Below the pieces are notes generated by a model. That model was not told where the DNA came from, made no database searches, and saw nothing but the letters and a program-made list of their open reading frames with translations. Source: Sipunculus nudus (lineage: Eukaryota > Annelida > Sipuncula > Golfingiida > Sipunculidae). Taken from it: 64,000 bases of DNA. A program made the translations under genes and the position numbers. This document shows, piece by piece, positions 33,817-47,148 of this stretch (within the stretch, counting starts at the first letter, position 1; every line of letters starts with the position of its first letter). The stretch lies in assembly GCA_026874595.1 (NCBI GenBank), contig CM049310.1, positions 67,224,056-67,288,055 of the forward strand, written 5' to 3'.

Positions 33817-34166
33817 ATGAGTTGGAGCGAATTTTTAGGAAGTCTGCACCTGCAATATCGACTGCTTTTGCAAAAAACATTTATTTTAACGGAGATCCCC
33901 TTAAAGTTAGGCACCAAGACCTACCTTTTTGCCCTTTCTGTTATGACATGAATGCACACCTACCCGTCCTGACACTACAGGACACGATGGCAGACCTTCA
34001 TGCCCCAGCTGATACGAGTGCATATTCACAAACCTCCACTGAACTGGAAAACAGCGGCAATTACTTTGTAACAAGATATTGGCTTGAAACCCTTTGGCGA
34101 AGAGGCTTGATAAATAAAGATTTCATCTCATATAGAACCCGCAAACAAATTGCTCTAGAATATTAA
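33817..34166 (+). CDS. Probable terminal coding exon of an unrecognised gene
   Basis: A strong acceptor (AATATTTTTCTGCAG) opens a frame of 116 codons to TAA at 34164. The preceding exon must end with one base of a split codon (phase 1). The sequence has normal protein composition: ELERIFRKSAPAISTAFAKN, then HQDLPFCPFCYDMNAHLPVL with a CPFC pair, a Ser/Thr-rich linker (HAPADTSAYSQTSTELENS) and a basic end (WLETLWRRGLINKDF, YRTRKQIALEY). No signal peptide or membrane segment is present. Third-position usage looks coding-like, and polyadenylation signals follow at 34233 and 34241. I do not recognise the family. The upstream exons are not identified. Confidence 0.55.
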
Positions 34167-34232
34167 CAAATCTATAGAAACACACACGTTTTACAGTCAA
34201 GTAGTTTTGGTCCCTGACTTACATTTCAATAC

Positions 34233-34246
34233 AATAAAGGAATAAA
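34233..34246 (+). promoter_or_regulatory. Polyadenylation signals
   Basis: Two overlapping-range hexamers AATAAA at 34233-34238 and 34241-34246, 67-80 bases after the stop codon of the exon at 33817-34166. This is normal placement for a short 3' UTR. Confidence 0.5.
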
Positions 34247-34259
34247 TGTTGAAACTGTC

Positions 34260-35690
34260 GCACTATGGAAGCTTTCATTCTGGATTACAGTGCAAACTGT
34301 TGTTTGAACACAGGGTTCCATTAATTTGAATGAGTGTTGATGGGGCCCTATAAATGAGGACAAATTGGAACAGATTTGTTATATTCTTATTTTAGACCAT
34401 AATCCAATCAATGTAAATAATCCTAAAAGGGCAGGAAGAGCCGGGGTTAGGACAGGAACGTGTCCATTAACAGGACGCAACTCGTAACCGTGAGGTCCAA
34501 AAAGTTCAAACTTCCCATACTGACAAGACCGTCAGAGGTCGGACGTGGAAGTCCAAAATTCAGTGTGACCTACATTATCTGAGCTACTGAGAGAAAGCAC
34601 GTTATTCAGCACCATATGTAGCTTCGATGAATTTCTGTCAACATTCATACAAAAGGCCTGCGAGCCACACCTGCAATTTTTCCATTTTATGAATTTTAGT
34701 TGTATTTTTAAGGCCATTAGTTAAACGTCAGCAGGGCATAAATCATATTCAGAGAATGTGGAATGTTCAAACTTAAAATACTGACATATCAAGGCAGGTT
34801 CCGTGAACGTAGACACTGAACAAAAAATAGTCACCATGACGTATATTCTGCGAGTTATGGAAACACAATCAACAGTGGACATCTTAGAAATTAAATGCAT
34901 ATTAAACCGCAGACGGAAAAAAGTCTTGAAATACTATTATGATTTACCTATTGACCCGAAAGAAATTTAAATGCTACCGAAGACAAGTAGCGCTTATTAT
35001 ATACTTTTCCTATTTTTTCTATATTTTATTTGTATTTAGAACATGGCAGGCCTGAAATAAGGAAACTGTGACCAATAGACTCAGAGTTACAGGTTTGGTG
35101 CCTCAGAGTAATCCGGCTCTTAACAGAGCATCAATATTGCACCAGGCAAGTCCAAGCTGTACAAAAATTCAAATTTGAAGCAAAAAAATTGGCATCAGTG
35201 GATAAATTATCATCTCTTGAATATGTTAATGCAATATTGTGAAATAAATGAAAACAAGAGTGTTTTGTACACCTGACAAGTGCTCAGCTTGATTGCATCT
35301 TGCGCCACTCGGGGGCAGCGTCATAGTCGGCATAAATGGCTGCCGTGTCGGCCAGTGAACCAACTGCAACACGAAACAGTCTCATATATCTTTATTTCGT
35401 AAAATAATGATACAACATTTCATAGATGTGTTCAACATATTATTATTTATCGATTCGTGTTACGTTTGGCTTCAGATTTGAAGTTAAGTGGTTGTTTTGT
35501 GGTGTTTCGTCAGAAGTACCCAAACACTTTGTAGATATTGACTTAAACATCATTGTAGGACAGGCTTTGTCCCCTCGTCTCTCGACCTTTCTGTTGCCTG
35601 AAAGCTTTACTCAATATATCTGATGAAATTGCATAAATCCCTGACAGATTGTGTTAAATGCAGTTCTCTCATATTTATTTTTATGCCTCG
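34260..35690. other. No gene seen
   Basis: Mixed intergenic sequence. No frame with a recognisable domain and no clear repeat within the window. Confidence 0.4.
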
Positions 35691-35692
35691 CC

Positions 35693-36475
35693 ACAGAGTG
35701 GCCGGGGCATATATATAGTTTTACCCATGTCCGTCATTCTGTCATTCCTAAATATAACAGTCGTACGCACTTTTCTTCGCAATGCCTGCAGATATTGGCC
35801 TCATTTTTGGTGTGTGGTTGGATAATGACAAAATGAGTTCGTGTTTTGTCCCATTTGACCTACTTTAGTGGTATGGCGGCTTCGGACCTTAGAAAATATC
35901 ATGAAAATAGAAATTTGTATGGACTTTTTTTTTCGCAGTGCCTGCAGATATATGCCTGATTTTGGTTTGCCGGCAGGTAATATCAAGTTACAGATCGAGT
36001 CCGCGTTTTTGTCACATTTGCTTGATTTTTTATGTGTGGGCAGATATTGACCAGTAATAGATGGAGTTCGCGTTTCGTCACAGTTGACCTACTTTTGATG
36101 GTATGACGGCTCCTGAACATAGAAAATTTCATGAAAAATATAAATTTTCATGATAAATGCACTTGTACGGACTTTTTTTCGCAATTTATGCAGATTCTGT
36201 CTGATTTTTGGTGTGTGGGCAGATATTGACCAGTTACAGATCGAGTTCCTGTTTCGTCACGATTAACCAACATTTTACCAGGAATTATACCCCTTTAGTA
36301 AACATATTCTTATCATCACCATAGATCTTGATTAACTCTACATTGTTATATCATAAAGAGTCCATGATAAATTTCTGGTTCCTTCAGCATTGCTACATTT
36401 ATGCTCCACCACTTTTCTAATCTTTCTAACTTGCTGCCGGCGGGGTCATTCGTGCCGTTCCGATACATCTAGTTT
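35693..36475 (+). mobile_element. GC-ended modular repeat, copy 2 (longer)
   Basis: Same family as 10986-11442. The start is ATGCCTCGCCACAGAGTGGC and the end is CCGGCGGGGTCATTCG plus CGTTCCGATACATCTAGTTT. It contains three to four internal modules of about 110-245 bp, each opening with a T-run and CGCA(A/G)T plus GCAGAT, followed by GTGTGGGCAGATATTGACCAG, GAGTTCGCGTTTCGTCACAG and a TGACCTACTTTTGATGGTATGACGGCTCCTGAACAT stretch (read in pieces). The difference in module number accounts for the 783 versus 457 bp lengths. Confidence 0.7.
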
Positions 36476-36479
36476 CTGT

Positions 36480-38040
36480 ATCCGTTACCATTTCAGATGG
36501 TTCTGTTTGTGTCACTGGTGTAACTATCAAAAATATACGTAACCACCATCATCTTTCAGGGTGCATGTTTTTCGATGTATTCATGACTAACATCTTATCA
36601 ATGGCTTGTTAAGGGTCGATTACGGATTATTTCCACTCAAATCCATCCACCTCGAGATATTACCTGGCTCAGTGTATCCTAATGTTTTGGCGAAAATTCA
36701 GGTAATTATATTGATTTTTTATTGACTACTAACCTTGGTATAACTATAATATCTTGGTATTATTTCTTTGTATAAGCAAGTATGTGCGTTATAAAGCAAT
36801 TTGGACAATTATGATAACCCTCATGGACAAAACACTTTTAGAGAGGCTGCTACTGATGCATGGCGCGCCATGCATTATTCAAATGAGAAAAGTCTAAAAG
36901 TCTTAAAGTGCTTATAAAAGCATCCATCAGATAAATAATGTACACAAAAATTTTATGCCTGAAACCTTCCCTGATCTACCACAGGTACCAACGTACAACT
37001 CATATTTGGTATTCCCACATGGTTCCGGTGTTAGCCGTTTCAAACATTTATGGCAAACACTGACAGAGAGACTGAGGCGATTCAGCAGCGATACACAGAG
37101 GATATTTTATATATAGTTGTTTGCAAAGAGAAGGCTTTCCGCTCGGCTCTGCTGTTAGCAGTACAGGGAAAAGTCAGTGAAAATCGATCAAAAATGATTG
37201 TATCATTTTGTGTTCGTGTCGGCCACAGGATCGGATATTTGCTGTTTCATGCTATATTTGCCAGAGGGTTATTATAGACAGTTCCAAGTAAAACGTACAA
37301 CACCTATCTTTTTGACAAGGCTGTTTTCTCCTCACGAGGAACAAAATTTAAATTCACCGTAAACGTTGGGTTCAGATTTGTTAGATCCAGATAACATGCC
37401 ATTTACTGGCTTACACACTCGTTTTGAGTTTCTGCTTGGTTTATGTAACTTAGATTTATCCGACTTTATGCATACTTCTTACCGGCCTGGCGTGCACATA
37501 TATTCAGGTATTATTCAAGTACATCATCGATAATAAATAAAAGGGCTCACAGTGAAGCTCACACACCCCATATAGATACTTTCTTTTGTATACACATGCA
37601 TACAGAACAATGGTGAAGAGTAAATGAAGAATTGAAGAAAACACGTTTATCACTGAGACATTTTTGTCAAACAGAACTCTCCATATCAGCTAAATGGTTA
37701 AAGATTGCCTGTAACAGAAAAGTGTTTCCTGTTCAAGCACAACATTCAGTTCTTTTTTATTCTCAAACATTCCTATAGTGCGACTAATTTGTGCGACATA
37801 ACATGTTTATTTGGCTCAAGGTTTGATATTTGAGTATGATAATGATAGTAAGCCTTTCTTTTTTCGCTTTTATAATGATTTTACATACTTTTACTCTTAC
37901 AAAGGACGGGATTTTATATACATGTATTTGCAAGACATATATATCTTGCTTATATATTTCGATCAGGCCTATATTTTCTCCTTATCCCAGTACGAGCATT
38001 AATAGAATATTTTGACAGTATATTCCGCCATTCCTTGCAA
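36480..38040. other. No recognised gene; contains a 20-bp perfect palindrome
   Basis: A 75-residue + strand frame at 37050-37277 (MANTDRETEAIQQRYTEDIL...) has protein-like composition but no recognised domain and no splice support. The palindrome at 36856-36875 is listed separately. Otherwise AT-rich. Confidence 0.35.
36856..36875. repeat. 20-bp perfect palindrome
   Basis: ATGCATGGCGCGCCATGCAT is a perfect palindrome with a GC-rich core (GGCGCGCC) in an AT-rich setting, containing four CpG-type dimers around the centre. No partner copy was seen in the window. Confidence 0.85.
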
Positions 38041-38049
38041 TAAGCTACT

Positions 38050-38050
<1 letters not shown>

Positions 38051-38137
<87 letters not shown>
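38051..38137. repeat. (TA)n-(TG)n compound microsatellite
   Basis: About 55 bp of TA followed by about 32 bp of TG. The long Tyr/Ile and Cys/Val frames spanning it on both strands are artefacts. Confidence 0.95.
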
Positions 38138-38139
<2 letters not shown>

Positions 38140-38140
<1 letters not shown>

Positions 38141-39073
38141 ATAATTTTATGGCATTTGCATTTGATATATTTGATTGAGAAAATAAACCCGAGCAATCAC
38201 AGTTTTTTCTGTAGTCAACAAGTCTTTACAACCACTGTTCTTGGTTTTAATATAAAATCAGTCACGTTCAAATCAAATTTAATCCAAATGACTGTGAATA
38301 CCTCTGTTATCAAACTTCCTTATTGTCTTTTACGTAAAATATTTGTAATCACAAAATATAAGATAACTAATGAATGTATCAAAATGTTATATACATATCA
38401 TTTTCTGAGACATCATGGATAAGCGAGCACTTATCTGATCCGACGGCCTGAAATACTGGACGACTCCAGCTACAGTTAATAGCGGATATTGCATAGAGCC
38501 GTGAAATGAAATTAACTGGTTTTATTGGCCGCCTCCGATGCCGCCATAAATAGGTGGATATGATACTGTGACTGGCGCTGGACTCGCCATGAGCCTGGTC
38601 TCAGAGCACTTGGACCAGACACAATTATGGACAATGAAGACAGTCGCGTGCGGCTAGAAGGGGCCTTTCTGAGACAATACCTGTGGGATTGTGGTTCATC
38701 TCAGCCAAATGGAACCGTGAGAGTGAAGACGGCCATTAATGTCTTTTCAGCGGTGGACCGTCTTCAGCGAAAACACGTCCAGTCATACTGACTTGATGTA
38801 CAAGACTGTATGCTACCGCCGGCCTGCCAGGAAAAGGTTCACGACAGCCTTCTAATGACACAGGCCCTCCTTCTGAAAATGCATCTCCGATTACTTTGAA
38901 AGTAGCCAATGAAGATCAGTTTAGGAATCCTATCAAAGAAAGATAATAAGAGCTACCTAAACAATAAGCTGGTATTTTTTTATGTTTAACAACTATTAAA
39001 ATACTGATAGTGAAAACATGAAATTCACTTGGAACTAATGATAGTATAGACCCTGAGCAAAACAAATTCTCCT
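38140..39073. other. Mixed-complexity non-coding; left flank of the large satellite
   Basis: 38430-38900 has balanced composition without simple repeats. It includes GGTTTTATTGGCCGCCTCCG and GATGCCGCCATAAATAGG, words that resemble homeodomain-type sites. I see no exon. It could be conserved regulatory DNA. Confidence 0.35.
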
Positions 39074-42000
39074 CACATGACATGTCCATGACGGTATCGA
39101 TATTACTCTTCTCAGACATCACTCCTACGTACATGACACTTACATGACGGTATCAGTATTCCTTCGCTTAGACATCACTCCAATATGACACAACCATGAC
39201 AGTATCAATATTCCTCATCTCAGACATCATTCCTACATGACATGTCGATGACGGTACAAATATTCAGCTTCTCAGACATCACTCCTACCTGACACAACCA
39301 TGACAGTATCAATATTCTCATCTAAGACATCACTTCTAAATGACATGTCTATGACGGTAATGATATTCATCTTCTCAGGCATCACTCGTACATGACGTGT
39401 CCATGACTGTATCAATGTTCCTCAACTCAGAATTAAATCCTACATGACACGAGCATGACGGTATCAATATTCCTCCTCCATTACATCACTCTTTCTCAGA
39501 CATCACATCTACATGACACAACCTTGATGGTATCGATATTCCTCTTCTCAGAGATCCCTCCTGGATGACACAGTCATGCCAGTATCAATTTTCCTTCTGT
39601 CAGACATCACTCATACATGACACGTACATGATATTATCAATATTCCTCTTATCAGACATCACTCCTACATGACACACCCATGATATTTTCAATATTCCTT
39701 CTCTCAGACATCACTCCTACATGACACTTCCATCATATAATTAATATTCCTCTTCTCAGACATCACTCCTACATGACACGTTCATGATATTATCAATATT
39801 CCTTCTCTCAGACATCACTCCTACATGAAACGTTCATGATATTATCAATATTCCTCTTCTCAGACATCACTCCCACATGACACTTCCATGATATTATCAA
39901 TATTCCTTCTCTCAAACTTCACTCCTACATGACACGTTCATGATATTATCAATATTCCTTCTCTCAGTCATCACTCCTACATGAAACTTCCATGATATTA
40001 TCAATATTCCTCTTCTCAGACTTCACTCCTACATGACACGTTCATGATATTATCAATATTCCTCTGCTCAGACAACACTCCCACATGACACTTCTATGAT
40101 ATTATAAATATTCCTTCTCTCAGACTTTACTCTTACATAACACGTTCCTGATATTATCAATATTCCTTCTCTCAGACATCAGTCCTACATGACACGTTCC
40201 TGATATTATCAATATTCCTCTTCTCAGACAGCACTCCTACATGACACTTCCATGATATTATCAATATTCCTCTTCTCAGACTTCACTCCTACATGACACG
40301 TTCATGATATTATCAATATTCCTCTTCTCAGACAACACTCCCACATGACACTTCCATGATATTATCAATATTCATTCTCTCAGACTTCACTCCTACATGA
40401 CACTTCCATGATATTATCAATATTCCTTTTCTCAGACATCAATCCTACATGACACTTCCATGATATTATCAATATTCCTTCTCTCAGACATCACTCCTAC
40501 ATGACACGTTCAAGATATTATCAATATTCCTCTTCTCAGACATCACTCCCACATGACACTTCCATGATATTATCAATATTCCTTCTGTCAGACTTCACTC
40601 TTACAGGACACGTTCATGATATTATCAATATCCCTTCTCTCAGACATCACTCCTACATGACACGTTTATGATATTATCAATATTCCTCTTCTCAGACATC
40701 ACTCCTACATGACACGTTCATGATATTATCAATATTCATCTTCTCAAACATCACTCCTACATGACACGTTCATGATATTATCAATATTCCTTCTCTCAGA
40801 CATCACTCCTACATGACACGTTCATAATATTATTAATATTCCTCTTCTCAGACATCACTCCTACATGACACGTTCATGATATTATCAATATTCCTTCTCT
40901 CAGACATCACTCCTACATGACACGTTCATGACATTATCAATATTCCTCTTATCAGACATAAGTCCCGCATGACACTTCCATGATATCATCAATATTCCTT
41001 CTCTCAGACTTCCCTCCTACATGACACGTTCATGATATTATCAATATTCCTTCTCTCAGACATCACTCCTACATGACACGTTCATGATATTATCAATATT
41101 CCTCTTCTCAGACATCATTCCCACATGACACTTCCTTCCATGATATTATCAATATTCCTTCTCTCAGACTTCACTCCTACATTACACGTTCATGATATTA
41201 TCAATATTCCTCTTCTCAAACTTCACTCCTACATGACACTTCCATGATATTATCAATATTCCTCTTCTCAGACTTCACTCCTACATGACACGTTTATGAT
41301 ATTATCAATATTCCTCTTCTCAGACAACACTCCCACATGACACTTCCATGATATTATAAATATTTCTTCTCTCAGACTTCACTCTTACATGACACGTTCA
41401 TGATATTATCAATATTCCTTCTCTCAGACATCACTCCTACATGACACGTTCATGATATTATCAATATTCCTCTTCTCAGACATCACTCCTACATGACACT
41501 TACATGATATTATCAATATTCATCTTCTCAAACATCACTCCTACAAGACACGTTCATGATATTATCAATATTCCTCTTCTCCGACTTCAATCCTACATGA
41601 CACGTTCATGATATTATCAATATTACTTCTCTCAGACATCACTCCTACATGACACGTTCATGATATTATCAATATTCCTTCTCTCAGACTTCACATCTAC
41701 ATGACACGTCAATGATATCATCAATATTCCTTCTCTCAGACTTCACTCCTACATGACACGTTCATGATATTATCAATATTCCTTCTCTCAGACATCACTC
41801 CTACATGACATGTTCATGATATTATCAATATTCCTCTTCTCAGACATCACTCCCACATGACACTTCCATAATATTATCAATATTCCTTCTCTCAGACTTC
41901 ACTCCTACATGACACTTCCATGATATTATCAATATGCCTCTTCTCAGACATCACTCCTACATGACACGTTCATGATATTATCAATATTCCTTTTCTCAGA

Positions 42001-45000
42001 CATCACTCCTACATGACACTTCCATGATATTATCAATATTCCTTCTCTCAGACTTCACTCCTACATGACACTTCTATGATATTATCAATATTCCTCTTCT
42101 CAGACTTCACTCCTACATGACACGTTCATGATATTATCAATATTCCTTCTCTCAGACATCACTCCTACATGACATTTTCATGATATTATCAATATTCCTC
42201 TTCTCAGACATGACTCCCACATGACACTTCTATGATATTATCAATATTCCTTCTCTCAGACTTCACTCTTACATGACACGTTCATGATATTATCAATATT
42301 CCTTCTCTCAGACATCACTCCTACATGACACGTTCATGATATTATCAATATTCCTCTTCTCAGACATCACTCCTACATGATACGTTCATGATATTATCAA
42401 TATTCCTTCTCTCAGACATCACTCCTACATGACACGTTCATGATATTATCAATATTCCTCTTCTCAGACATCACTCCTACATGACACGTTCATGATATTA
42501 TCAATATTCCTCTTCTCAGACATCACTCCTACATGACACTTCCATGATATTATCAATATTCCTTCTCTCAGACTTCACTCTTACATGACACGTTCATGAT
42601 ATTATCAATATTCCTTCTCTCAGACATCACTCCTACATGACACGTTCATGATATTATCAATATTCCTCTTCTCAGACATCACTCCTACATGACACGTTCA
42701 GGATATTATCAATTTTCCTCTTATCAGACATCAGTCCGGCATGAAACTTCCATGATATCATCAATATTCCTTCTCTCAGACTTCCCTCCTACATGACACG
42801 TTCATGATATTATCAATATTCCTTCTCTCAGACATCACTCCTACATGACACGTTCATGATATTATCAATATTCCTCTTCTCAGACATCATTCCCACATGA
42901 CACTTCCTTCCATGATATTATCAATATTCCTTCTCTCAGACTTCACTCCTACATTACACGTTCATGATATTATCAATATTCCTCTTCTCAGACTTCACTC
43001 CTACATGACATTTCCATGATATTATCAATATTCCTCTTCTCAGACTTCACTCCTACATGACACGTTTATGATATTATCAATATTCCTCTTCTTAGACAAC
43101 ACTCCCACATGACACTTCCATGATATTATAAATATTCCTTCTCTCAGACTTCACTCTTACATGACACGTTCATGATATTATCAATATTCCTTCTCTCAGA
43201 CATCACTCCTACATGACACGTTCATGATATTATCAATATTCCTCTTCACAGACATCACCCCCACATGACACTTCCATTATATTGTCAATATTCCTTTTCT
43301 CAGACTTCACTCTTACATGACACGTTCATGATATTATCAATATTCCTTCTCTCAGATATCACTCCTACATGACACGTTCATGATTTTATCAAGATTCCTC
43401 TTCTCAGACTTCACTCCTACATCACACGTTCATGATATTATCAATATTCCTTCTCTCAGACATCACTCCTACATGAAATTTTCATGATAATATCAATATT
43501 CCTCTTCTTAGACATCACTCCCACATGCCACTTCCATGATATTATCAATATTCTTTCTCTCAGACTTCACTCTTACATGACACGTTCATGATATTATCAA
43601 TATTCCTTCTCTCAGACATCACTCCTACATGACACGTTTATGATATTATCAATATTCCTCTTCTCAGACATCACTCCTACATGACACGTTCATGATATTA
43701 TCAATATTCCTTCTCTCAGACATCACTCCTACATGACACTTCCATGATATTATCAATATTCCTCTTCTCAGACTTCAATCCTACATGACACGTTCATGAT
43801 ATTATCAATATTCCTTCCTTCAATCATCAATCCTACATGACACGTTCATGATATTATCAATACTCCTTCTCTAAGATTTCACATCTACATGACACGTTCA
43901 TGATATCATCAATATTCCTTCTCTCAGACGTCACTCCTACATGACACGTTCATGATATTATCAATATTCCTTCTCTCAGACATCACTCCTACATGACATG
44001 TTCATGATATTATCAATATTCCTCTTCTCAGACATCACTCCCACATGACACTTCCATGATATTATCAATATTCCTTCTCTCAGACTTCACTCCTACATGA
44101 CACTTCCATAATATTATCAATATGCCTCTTCTCAGACATCACTCCTACATGACACGTTCATGATATTATCAATATTCCTTCTCTCATACATCACTCCTAC
44201 ATGACACTTCCATGATATTATCAATATTCCTTCTCTCAGACTTCACTCCTACATGACACTTCTATGATATTATCAATATTCCTCTTCTCATACTTCACTC
44301 CTACATGACACGTTCATGATATTATCAATATTCCTTCTCTCAGACATCACTCCTACATGACACGTTCATGATATTATCAATATTCCTCTTCTCAGACATC
44401 ACTCCTACATGACACTTCAGTGATATTATCAATATTCCTTCACTCAGACATCACTCCTACATGACACGTTCATGATATGATCAATATTCCTTCTCTCAGA
44501 CTTCACATCTACATGACACGTCCATGATATCATCAATATTCCTTCTCTCAGACTTCACATCTACATGACACGTCCATGATATCATCAATATTCCTTCTCT
44601 CAGACATCACTCCTACATGACACGTTCATGATATTATCAATATTCCTTCTCTCAGACATCACTCCTACATGACACGTTCATGATATTATCAATATTCCTT
44701 CTCTCAGACATCACTCCTACATGACACTTCAGTGATATTATCAATATTCCTTCACTCAGACATCACTCCTACATGACACGTTCATGATATGATCAATATT
44801 CCTTCTCTCAGACTTCACATCTACATGACACGTCCATGATATCATCAATATTCCTTCTCTCAGACTTCACTCCCACATGACACTTCCATGATATTATCAA
44901 TATTACTTCTCTCAGACATCACTCCTACATGACACGTTCATGATATTATCAATATTCCTCTTCTCAGACATCACTCCTACATGATACGTTCATGATATTA

Positions 45001-45949
45001 TCAATATTCCTTCTCTCAGACTTCACTCCTACATGACACGTTCATGATATTTTCAATATTCCTCTTCTCAGACATCACTCCTACATGACACGTTCATGAT
45101 ATTATCAATATTCCTCTTCTCAGACATCACTCCTACATGACACTTCCATGATATTATCAATATTCGATCTCTCAGACTTCACTCCTACATGACACGTTCA
45201 TGATAATTTCAATATTCCTCTTCTCAGACCTCACTCCTACATGACACGTTCATGATATTATCAATATTCCTTCTCTCAGACATCACTCCTACATGACACG
45301 TTCATGATATTATCAATATTCCTCTTCTCAGACATCACTCCCACATGACACTTCCATGATATTATCAATATTCCTTCTCTCAGACTTCACTCTTACATGA
45401 CACGTTCATGATATTATCAATATTCCTTCTCTCAGACATCACTCCTACATGACATTTTCATGATATTATCAATATTCCTCTTCTCAGACATCACTTCCAC
45501 ATGACACTTCTATGATATTATCAATATTCCTTCTCTCAGACTTCACTCTTACATGACACGTTCATGATATTATCAATATTCCTTCTCTCAGACATCACTC
45601 CTACATGACACGTTCATGATATTATCAATATTCCTCTTCTCAGACATCACTCCTACATGATACGTTCATGATGTTATCAATATTCCTTCTCTCAGACTTC
45701 ACTCCTACATGACACGTTCATGATATTATAAATATTCCTCTTCTCAGACATCACTCCTACATGACACGTTCATGATATTATCAATATTCCTCTTCTCAGA
45801 CATCACTCCCACATGACACTTCCATGATATTATCAATATTCCTTTTCTCAGACTTCAATCCTACATGACACGTTCATGATATTATCAATATTCCTTCTCT
45901 TAGACATCACCCCTACATGACATTTTCATGACGGTATCAATATTCCTGT
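39074..45949 (+). repeat. 52-bp satellite, family 2 (~132 copies)
   Basis: The period of 52 was measured at 44616/44668. Core unit: CATGACACGTTCATGATATT then ATCAATATTCCTTCTCTCAGACATCACTCCTA. Common variants are ACGTTC/ACTTCC, TTCTCTCAG/CTTCTCAG, and ACATCAC/ACTTCAC. The first ten or so units (39074-39600) and the very last one carry GACGGTATC in place of GATATTATC and are more diverged from one another. The interior is homogenised. Longer-range duplications occur with offsets of 1772 and 2188 bp. No long open frame exists on either strand, so it is non-coding. Confidence 0.97.
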
Positions 45950-46974
45950 CGTTTTATAGACCTGGATTTAAATTTAACTGACCTATCATTGTCATTTGCT
46001 ATATGTTTTACTTAATTTATGTTTATCCACGCTTGCCTTGAAATTCCTTAAATAATATTAGCTTACTCTTAGACTTAACCAATTACTGACGTTCTATTTC
46101 ACCCTCCTTGCTTTATACTTAATTTCAAATAAAACATTTTACTTATAATTAAATGTCTTTCTTCCGGGAGCATTCATTAAGTACAGACACAGACAGAGGC
46201 CAGTGATATGGAAGTTATCTGAGAGACCGGGCAATTTCTTCATGATCAGTCAGCTCATGTCCTGTAGGCCACCGTGACTACTTCTATCTGAAAAGCTGCA
46301 TTAATCTGATGAGGATATTAACTGTAAATTAGTTTTACTGGCTTCCACCGTGACCAGAATGTATGATTCCAGCCCTAGTTGTAATGAAGAGGAAACAAAA
46401 CTAGCAGCATGCTATCACGGCCCAGTCTTATTTCCCGGCATCACATGATAAATCGTGTGTAATCTCATGATGATCTGTCAGGAAATTTCAGTTCTAGACT
46501 ATAACATTTATATGAATAAAAAGACGATATTTTTTTTTGTTTCTTGACTCATACAATTTTTATCATGTCTGACTGACATTTTACAAGTATTTGGCATGAA
46601 TCGCAAATACCCCCCCCCCCCCCCGACCATGTAACGTAGGCACATTGAATTGGTTTGACTTATGCAAACGTTCAGAGTAACTCTGTCCGCCATTTTAGCT
46701 CAATTTATTAATGTAGTATTGATTAATGGTGAAATAGCTAAGGTACATTATCACTTGCAGTTCAATGACACAGAAATTATGTTAACGGTATGTTATGAAA
46801 AAGGTCTCAAAGTACCATATTTCACATTTTCGTCAGGGCCTAAAACTCCTCTCAAGTGATGATTTCTTGAGACAAAGACATTTTGAAGTTTGGAATTAGT
46901 CAGCCATGCCCTTGTTACTGTGAACACAATAGTACTAAAAGTAGTGTAATACTAATCCAATTATTATAAATATT
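45950..46974. other. No gene; mixed-complexity flank of satellite
   Basis: 46180-46500 is balanced in composition and repeat-free (GAAAAGCTGCATTAATCTGA, CACGGCCCAGTCTTATTTCC), a candidate conserved non-coding stretch. A C15 run lies at 46610-46624. Confidence 0.35.
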
Positions 46975-46976
46975 AC

Positions 46977-47025
<49 letters not shown>

Positions 47026-47036
47026 ATATATATATA
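46975..47036. repeat. (ATT)n then (TA)n microsatellite
   Basis: About 16 ATT units followed by a short TA run. Confidence 0.95.
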
Positions 47037-47148
47037 TACCTCAAAGTGTATTCTTAAGAATTGTTTAAAAAGCCTGAGAAAACTGTATTTCTTAAACAGT
47101 AATCACCAGATGTTTATAGGATTTGCATAATACACTGAAAAATATCTG

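Noticed and set aside
38012-38422. A 136-residue frame with long Tyr/Ile and Cys/Val runs.
   Set aside because: It is a translation of the (TA)n-(TG)n microsatellite; the rest shows no domain.
39074-45949. CRISPR-like appearance of regularly spaced repeats in the large array.
   Set aside because: The units are contiguous 52-bp tandem copies without unique spacers, and the window is eukaryotic. It is a satellite.
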